DNA of 5,395 nt, taken from assembly GCA_947461985.1 (NCBI GenBank), contig CANHNT010000145.1:1-5395 (forward strand), in the 5' to 3' direction. Each line of letters begins with the position of its first letter. The stretch's first letter is position 1. Under the pieces are notes generated by a model. The model worked only from the letters and a program-made list of their open reading frames with translations, was not told the DNA's origin and did not search any database. Positions 1 to 5,395 of the stretch are shown in pieces. Made by a program: the position numbers and the translations under genes. The stretch is from Bacteroidota bacterium. Its GTDB lineage: Bacteria > Bacteroidota > Bacteroidia > Chitinophagales > Chitinophagaceae.

Positions 1-3000
1 CCCCAAGTTGTACCACCAATGTTTTTTCCAGTTTCGGAATTATTTTTAACACGCACAGAAATTTTTCCCATGTCAGATTTTATGTCGTTCACTGGAATAG
101 ATGTTTTTGAATAACCAGTTCCGGCCTCTATTCCCTCTCCTTTGGAGAGGGCTAGGGAGAGGCTTCCTAATTTAATTTCAACATCAGGTTGAGTGGATAA
201 CCAATATGTTCCATTTAGTAATAACGCATAAATTGCATCCGCTGTGGCTTTGGTGGTTTTCCAATTGGTTGTTTGTTTATTTTTCAATAACCAAATTTTC
301 AATTCATCTACTTCTTTATCATCTCCTCCAATTTCTTTAAACGTTTCTACCAACAAACTTTGTGTTTCAATAGGCGCTTCATACCACCAATAACCACCAC
401 TGTTTTCTTTCCAATACATACCCATTTCTTCGTTACGAATGGCATTTTCACGGAGTGATTTTATAATGTCTTGAGGTGTAGTTTTGTCATCCAAACGATT
501 CAATGCTATAGCGGTCATGCCTTGCATATACCGATTTCCTTTGAGCCAATATTTTGCTGCTTGTTTTTTATAATAGTCAAAAGCGATTTTGGAAGCCGGT
601 GCAATTTCATTTTCTTTAAAGAAAGTTCTCATGTATAAATATTGAATTTGCACATAATCAATTTGTTGTTGATTCAAATCAACTCTATTTCTTTTCAACT
701 CATCATAATCTTCTTTAATTCGTGCATCTAAATAGGGTAATGCCTTTTCAACAATTTGCAAAATACGGCTATCACTTCCAGTTTCTGTAACACCAATATG
801 CATCAAACGACCAATGCCTGTAATGATGTATTGCGTTATGAAACGATCGTCAGGCATGCCTTTAAACCAGGTGAACCCACCGTTTGGTGTTTGCATATTT
901 TCCAACTCTCGAACCGTACGTTCCAATTCATTGCTCATTCTATTGAGGTTAAATAAATTGGCAAGGTTTCGTTTTTGGTCTGCTTCATTTTTGGCTTCTA
1001 AAACCCAAGGTGTTTCTTGCAATAAAGCAGATTTTAATGCTGTATTTTTTTGCAAATTTGAAAGCAATGCAGCTGTGTCTTTATTTTCCCATGAAGAAAA
1101 AATCTCTTTCACTTTGGGTGATGAATTGGCAATGTGTGTTGCCAATGCATTGGCATAATATCTATTAAACGTTTGCTCTGCACATTCGTAAGGATAGTCG
1201 GTTAAGTAAGGCAATGCTTGCACGGCATACCAAGCCGGATTACTTGTATACTCTACTAATAAATTATAATGACGAATGGTATTGGATGATTTTGAATTCA
1301 ATAAATTCTTGAATGTAAAATCTTTACTTGAGTTCATACGAACTGGTAATGGCAAGGTTTCTGTTACTAACATTGAGTTGAGTAAAACAGGTACAACATT
1401 TTGTTCGCCGTCTGAAAAATCATTTGCTTGTGCAGTGGTTTTTACCAAAACAGGGTTTGTAAAACTAGTAGGAATTGCAATGTTCCAATTTACAGAAACA
1501 CTTTCACCCTTTTTAATTGAAATTGATTTTGTCATGCTCGAACTTGTCAAACCAAATTCAGAAGAAAGTGGTTGATTTGTTACTGCATCAACAAGAATTA
1601 AATCTGCTCTTCCATTCAAATCTTTATCACTCAAATTAGTAACCTTGGCACTATACACCATCTTATCTCCTTCTCTAAAAAAACGTGGCGTATTCGGTAC
1701 AATCATCAACTCTTTTGATGTGGTTGCAGTTTCTGTTAATATTCCACTTTGTATTTCTTTAGTATGTCCGAATGCCATTAGTTTCCAACGAGTGAGTGCA
1801 TCGGGTGCTTTGAATTTTAATAAAATATTTCCTTCATTATCAGTATGTAATTGAGGAAAGAAAAATGCAGTTTCGTTGAAGTTGGTTCTTAATGCGATGT
1901 TCGATGTTTGATGTTCGATATTTGGTTTTGTAGAATTAGATAAAATAGGTGGTGTGAATTTTATGTTGGCATCATCTTCATTTTTACTTTCTCCTTTTGA
2001 AATAGATTTTGTCATCATCGGTACTGCTGCCATATCAGATTCCATAACAACAGCTTTTCCACCACGTGCCATTTTTATATTTCCATTCCATCCATAATTT
2101 CCAAATTGACTATTATTATTCAAACCCCACCAATTTAAATTTCTATATTCTTTCTCATAAGGATGCACTTCTTTAAATCCACCAAAATAAAATTGGCGTC
2201 CTGTTTCAATTAAAAAATTCGATGCCGTATTAATATTCATTACATTATAAGTTCCTCTAAAGAAATCAAAGCCTTGCCAATTGTGCGGTTTAAAAGCATC
2301 TAAACTGGCATCATACATCGTTGCTAACAATTCAGCACTTACTTTTTCTTTTTTACTGCCACTAATTTTCAATGTCCATTCTTGCTCACTGCCAGGCAAC
2401 ATTTTATCTCTAAAGGTTCCTAAAGAAATTTTTAATTCTTTATTCGTCCAAGGCACATTAATATTTTCTTCAAATGAATAATAACGATTGTTTTTTATGT
2501 ACCAGCCACCTACATAAAAACCACCTCGATCTGACTCTTGTATGTTATATGTATAATCTTTCGTGCCAGTAATTGTTTGCCAAACGGTGTTTGTTTTTTT
2601 ATCCCCAATTAATTTAGGTGATGGCAATTGAATATGATATAATAAGAATATTTTATCAAAAGGATTTGATAATTTGAATGTAAAATTTTCAATAGGCTCA
2701 GCTACTGTTTTCACTTTCGTTATTAATAGATGTTCATTTGGCAATGCTTCAGGATTTGTGAAGTTTGATAAGCGAATATATTTTTTATCCATTACTTCAT
2801 TGCCATCTTTATCTTTTGTTGTAGCTTCTAACACAAACCAACCTTGATTTTCATCCGTTTTTTGCAAATACTCTAATCCTTCTTTTGTGGTTGTAAATAT
2901 TTTAGTCCAAACAGTTTTTTCTGTTGCCCAATTCAAATAATTATTTTCATCCTTGTATTCATCTAATGGAAAATCTTTTCTGAATGCTGTTTCAGATATC

Positions 3001-5395
3001 GAATTAATTTCTACTTTTTCCCACATCCGTTTACGATAGGTTTTAGTTGGAGAAACCAATTTTTTTAAGGTCAATGTAACTGATGAAGGAATGTGTGTTC
3101 CAGCTAAATTGGTTGAGAAAATTTTCACTGAACTGAAATTGTTGTAATCAACTTGTTCAGGTGTTTCTATTTTCAACAACAAGCTTTCATACGAAACCGA
3201 AACATGGGTTTCACCACTTCGAGTTTCGCCGTTCAAATCGGTTACATCTGCATAAATGGTGTAATCAAAAACAGGTTTAGTTTGTGCATCAATACTTTCA
3301 TCAGCAATGGCTTTAAAATCAATGTCAAACGAGCCATCTGCTTTGGTAACAGCCGTTCCATGTGTGATTTCCATATTCGGACTTGATGGTTGACCCCATC
3401 TGTAAAAGCACCAATAATAAGGGAAACGAGCATTGCGTTCCACTCGATATTTTACCGTTGCCCTATCAATATTATTTCCTGCAAATGCTTTGGCTAAACC
3501 TTTTATTTTTACAATGTCATTTAATTTATAGGTCCCTTTTATGGTGTCAAAAGTGACTTCAAATTTTGGTCGTTTATATTCTTCAATATTGAAAGAAGTT
3601 TGCCCACTTTCAGCAACAATTTCAAATTGACCTGTCAATAAACCTTCTGGTGCAGTGAATGTTCCTGTGAAAGAACCAAATTCATTCGTAGTTAATTCAA
3701 TCGTTTTAACGCCTTGATTATTGGCATCTTTTAAGGTAACAGATGTATTTCTATCTTTTAAAACTTCATACGTTTTGGTTTCGCCTTTTGTTTTTTGCAT
3801 CACCGAAATGCCTTTAAAATATATGGTTTGACCAGGTCGGTAAATACTTCTATCGGTAAATAAAAAAGTTCTCACATAATCATTGTCAGGTTGTTTATAA
3901 TATTCATTGATGTATGCAATATCTTCTAAAAATAAAATGTCATCCCCTTTAATTAATTCCAACGCATAGCCACCTTCATGTGGATTTGTGCGTTGTATTT
4001 TTGCAAATCCATCTTTGTTTGTTGTAAATGTTGGACCTTGTTTTGCTTTATATTTTCTGCTTTCATAATCGTAATTATTGAGCCATGTTTTGATGGTTAC
4101 ATTTTCAATAGGTTCACCTGTTGTTCTATTCACCACATAAATACCTGTGCCATCTTTATCTTGTTCTGTCATTTGCACATTGGCTAAATTGGACACTCTT
4201 AAAAATGCAGTTGCATAATATTTTTTGTATTCAAAATTGGCATCTTCTGAAACGATTAATGCATAGGTTCCTATGGGCAATGCTTCAATTTTAATTTCAG
4301 TACTATGACCTTTGTAGTCATTATTTCCTGGCAAATTCACTGACCAATTTTTGATTCCTTTTCTACTGGCAATCACTTGATAATCGTTGTTGTAATCATA
4401 AGTTTTGTCTTTCATTTCTTGCATAGAAACAGACACTACTTTACAATACAAGGTTTTTACTTCTTTATAAAAAATCTTTGCCAAAGATGGTTGATTTGGC
4501 ACAATTACTTTCTCAACATTAATGCCAAGACTGCGTTGTTCAATTTGTTGTAAAATAGACTCAGCCCTTGATGAAGCTTCTGTTTTAGGAAATTTTTCTA
4601 TAACCGCATCACATATTTTTTTTGCTTCTACATAATTAATTTTATCTTCATTTATGCTTGAATTCAAATAGCCCATTCTGCCTACATGTTGACCACCTTG
4701 TGTAAAAGTTTCGGCATATAATACATTTGCTAAGGCGGCTTGTTCATTGGTAGGATAAGCAGTGGCAATGTATTTTAGTGCATTTTTATACAACTCATTT
4801 TTGTTTTGTAAAATACTTTTGTCATTCACAAATTGAAGTCGAGCAATGTCAGCATCTATCAAAGCACTTGGATCTGCATCCGTTGAATGAAACGCTAAGA
4901 CATTTTGATACAATTTTAAAACTGTAAACTTTTGAGAGGTGATATCACTTGTTTTAAAATTTGAGTTGAGGAAAGTGCTTGCAGGAGCAAAAGCATTTTC
5001 ATCATTAATTTCAAATGCATACGCAGGTTTTGTCAATTCGTTTTCTTCGTTAGCAAAATAATCAATGGCACGATGCACTAAAAAATCATACAAAGTAGCG
5101 CGGAGTTTTTCTGTATTTTTTCCTTTATCTAAAATAAGATTTAAATTTTTTAATAAAAACATTTTGGATGAAGATGATTCAGCTAAAGATGCCATATAAT
5201 TTTTGTACGCTTCATTGTAAAAATCATCTGCTGACCATGTAGAGATGTCAGATGTCAGATGTTGGATGTCAGTTTTATTTGTTGCTCCTGTCATCTGACT
5301 TCCGTCATCTGACTTCACTGAAGTTCTATCTAAAATTTTCCAACGATTTTCTTGATAATATGTCCAATACAAATCGCCTAACATCGAATGTAAAA
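1..5395 (-). CDS. Alpha-2-macroglobulin family protein (bacterial, thioester-containing), partial at both ends
   Basis: This is a single open frame on the minus strand, 1797 complete codons without a stop, lacking both its start and stop codon. Bacterial A2M proteins are envelope or periplasmic protease traps: cleavage of a bait region by a protease triggers a conformational change and exposes an internal Cys-Gln thioester that covalently captures the attacker. Visible landmarks, counting the first complete codon as residue 1, are a helical N-terminal region (1-287), MG-type beta domains from about 288, an MG2-type FTDRSIYRPGQ block (512-522), a bait-like linker (1117-1168), the LTRWKLMAFGHTKE core block (1200-1213), the thioester CAEQ (1404-1407) and the WKTTKATADAIYALL end of the thioester domain (from 1711). 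The last visible residues, NIGGTTW, resemble the family segment that usually continues into an aromatic-rich YWQYF-like stretch. The full protein is probably near 2000 residues. Start, signal peptide and neighbouring genes are not visible. The family call is firm; the protease-trap role is inferred from family knowledge. Confidence 0.96.
124..163. repeat. GC-rich palindromic repeat inside the coding sequence
   Basis: An exact 8-bp inverted repeat, CCCTCTCC (133-140) and GGAGAGGG (144-151), is separated by only TTT. An outer, offset pair GCCTCT (124-129) and AGAGGC (158-163) and a further GGGAGAGG copy at 155-162 extend the structure. It stands out as a GC-rich block in an AT-rich gene. It is translated in frame as GSLSLALSKGEG, followed by IEAGTGYSKT, which looks like native family sequence. 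From memory, CCCTCTCC-TTT-GGAGAGGG hairpins occur dispersed in many Bacteroidota genomes; I could not check this. It lies just after the thioester domain in a probable interdomain loop and is not followed by a T-run. Confidence 0.75.
219..1184 (-). other. Thioester domain (alpha/alpha toroid) of the A2M protein
   Basis: From CAEQ at residue 1404 to about residue 1725 the protein is helix-rich and shows the repeating patterns of the thioester domain: LENMQTPNGGFTWFKGMPDD (the usual QxxdGGfxWf helix-turn), TQYIITGIGRL, LDARIKEDYDELKR, YWLKGNRYMQGMTAIALNRL, GMYWKENSGGYWWYEAPIE, TQSLLVETFKEI and finally WKTTKATADAIYALLLNG. The length, about 320 residues, is typical. There is no sign of deletion or frameshift. 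A C-terminal MG-type beta domain begins after it and leaves the window. Confidence 0.85.
1173..1184 (-). other. Thioester site CAEQ
   Basis: Residues 1404-1407 are Cys-Ala-Glu-Gln in the context DYPYECAEQTFNRYYANALA. The CxEQ motif forms the internal Cys-Gln thioester in A2M and complement proteins; C and Q are the two reacting residues and both are present. This places the protein among the thioester-containing members that can bind target proteases covalently, as opposed to bacterial A2M paralogues that have lost the cysteine. Actual thioester formation is inferred from the motif. Confidence 0.92.
1755..1805 (-). other. A2M core block (PDALTRWKLMAFGHTKE)
   Basis: Residues 1197-1213 match the conserved segment of the A2M/complement domain (the Pfam A2M type) in which a T-x-W core strand follows the bait region. 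It is preceded by ETAFFFPQLHTDNEGNILLK, the usual strand pair of this domain in bacterial members. The spacing from this block to the thioester Cys (about 190 residues) leaves room for one MG domain and the linker into the thioester domain, consistent with the family layout. Confidence 0.9.
1890..2045 (-). other. Bait-like hydrophilic linker of the A2M protein
   Basis: Residues 1117-1168 lie between the domain ending in RGGKAVV and the beta strand that restarts at RTNFNETAFFFPQL. The stretch is rich in Ser, Lys, Asn, Met, Pro, Glu and Asp, is low in hydrophobic core residues, and contains several Lys sites (TKSISKGESKNEDD) and a PP turn. In A2M proteins the position just before the FNETAFFFP and LTRWKL blocks is where the exposed, protease-sensitive bait segment is found, so I infer that this is the bait. 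Its C-terminal part (PNIEHQTSNIA) is encoded by a 7-bp tandem repeat array, and its N-terminal part contains a near-copy of a motif found about 160 residues further on. I cannot define the exact bait borders by eye. Confidence 0.6.
1896..1923. repeat. Four-unit heptanucleotide array in the bait-like region
   Basis: On the plus strand the units are GATGTTC (1896-1902), GATGTTT (1903-1909), GATGTTC (1910-1916) and a degenerate GATATTT (1917-1923). Unit length, copy number and the GATGT core are the same as in the array at 5244-5271, although the loci are about 3.3 kb apart. It is translated in frame to PNIEHQTSNIA, directly before the conserved RTNFNETAFFF strand. Since 7 and 3 share no factor, three units give the same circular heptapeptide in any frame, which explains the likeness to TDIQHLTSDI in the other array. 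Confidence 0.85.
3828..3866 (-). other. MG2-type macroglobulin domain signature (FLFTDRSIYRPGQ)
   Basis: Residues 510-522 read FLFTDRSIYRPGQ and are followed by TIYFKGI. The D-R-x-x-Y-R-P-G-Q core is the hallmark of the MG2 domain shared by bacterial and eukaryotic alpha-2-macroglobulins, where it forms part of the beta-sandwich ring around the trapped protease. The surrounding sequence alternates hydrophobic and polar residues, as expected for beta strands. The preceding segment, with TTGEPIENVTIKTW, looks like a small domain of the carboxypeptidase-regulatory type or the previous MG domain. Confidence 0.9.
4533..5393 (-). other. N-terminal helical, TPR-like region of the A2M protein
   Basis: Residues 1-287 of the visible protein are predicted, by eye, to be mostly alpha-helical: there are amphipathic stretches with regularly spaced Leu/Ala/Tyr, such as LHSMLGDLYWTYY at the beginning, LRATLYDFLVHRAIDYF in the middle, and ALKYIATAYPTNEQAALANV and AKKICDAVIEKFPKTEASSR near the end. 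The last two resemble tetratricopeptide-type helix pairs. The region precedes the first beta-rich MG domain, which appears to start near SLGINVEKVIVPNQPS. A helical N-terminal extension of this sort is, as I recall, common in Bacteroidota A2M proteins and absent from the classical E. coli YfhM layout. Its function is not known to me; partner binding or tethering is possible. It is interrupted near its beginning by the repeat element at 5244-5316. Confidence 0.6.
5244..5316. repeat. Inverted pair of four-unit heptanucleotide arrays within the coding sequence
   Basis: On the plus strand, 5244-5271 consists of four consecutive 7-bp units: GATGTCA in units 1, 2 and 4, GATGTTG in unit 3. After a 17-nt spacer, 5289-5316 holds four related 7-bp units in the opposite orientation; read on the minus strand they alternate GAAGTCA with GATGACG or GATGACA, which gives a 13-bp direct repeat (5290-5302 and 5304-5316) with a 14-bp period. 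The blocks contain exact 8-bp complements (GTCAGATG at 5247-5254 and 5254-5261; CATCTGAC at 5292-5299 and 5306-5313), so the RNA or single-stranded DNA could form a bulged hairpin. The element is translated in frame into a Ser/Thr/Asp-rich stretch between ILDRTS and STWSADDF, a likely loop. It looks like an insertion of dispersed repeat DNA. Confidence 0.85.

Noticed and set aside
133..151. Rho-independent terminator at the GC-rich hairpin
   Set aside because: No T-run follows the stem on either strand and the site is inside the reading frame, which continues through it.
756..1575. Plus-strand open stretches of 66-114 codons (756-956, 814-1158, 1276-1575)
   Set aside because: They lie antisense to well-conserved thioester and A2M-domain coding sequence, their translations show no recognisable domain, and no convincing ribosome binding site precedes them. 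They are shadows of the minus-strand gene.
3153..4187. Further small frames, plus strand 3153-3386 and 3978-4187 and minus strand 3242-3433
   Set aside because: All overlap the A2M frame in other registers, have compositions typical of out-of-frame reading (Cys/Phe/Ile-rich), and match nothing I recognise.
5244..5316. CRISPR array
   Set aside because: The units are 7 bp with no spacers between them and are translated; repeat length and spacing do not fit CRISPR.
1..5395. Frameshift or pseudogene, given the absence of a complete long reading frame
   Set aside because: The gene simply extends past both ends; codon-by-codon reading of the minus strand showed one uninterrupted frame and intact key motifs, including CAEQ.

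Overview
The window lies entirely inside one very large reverse-strand gene that runs off both ends. One minus-strand frame (codons occupying 5391-5393 down to 3-5) stays open for 1797 codons. I translated it line by line and found no stop and no frameshift. It encodes most of a bacterial alpha-2-macroglobulin (A2M) family protein, a secreted or envelope-bound protease trap related to animal A2M and complement C3. The AT-rich composition and the protein's particular style (N-terminal helical region, YPYECAEQ thioester site, WKTTKATADAIYALL block) suggest a member of the Bacteroidota (Flavobacteriia/Chitinophagia-like). That placement is by pattern recognition only.

Layout in coding direction, high to low coordinates: an N-terminal alpha-helical, TPR-like region (about 5393-4533); a series of beta-rich macroglobulin (MG) domains, including the MG2-type block FTDRSIYRPGQ (about 4532-2050); a hydrophilic bait-like linker (2045-1890); the A2M core block with LTRWKLMAFGHTKE (around 1755-1802); the thioester domain starting at CAEQ (1173-1184) and ending near 220; and the beginning of the C-terminal MG/receptor-binding-like part (below about 220). 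The start codon with any signal peptide, and the stop codon, are outside the window. There is no intergenic DNA, so no promoter, terminator or RNA gene is expected, and none was seen.

The unexpected content is a set of small repeat elements inside the reading frame, all in places that look like loops or linkers. At 5244-5316 two blocks of four 7-bp units face each other in opposite orientation. At 1896-1923 another four-unit 7-bp array sits inside the bait-like linker. At 124-163 there is a GC-rich hairpin repeat near the C-terminus. In the first array the one strongly deviating unit changes exactly the three bases that would otherwise be an in-frame TGA stop. This looks like dispersed repeat DNA that has been tolerated in, or adapted to, coding sequence, including the segment that in this family is the protease bait.
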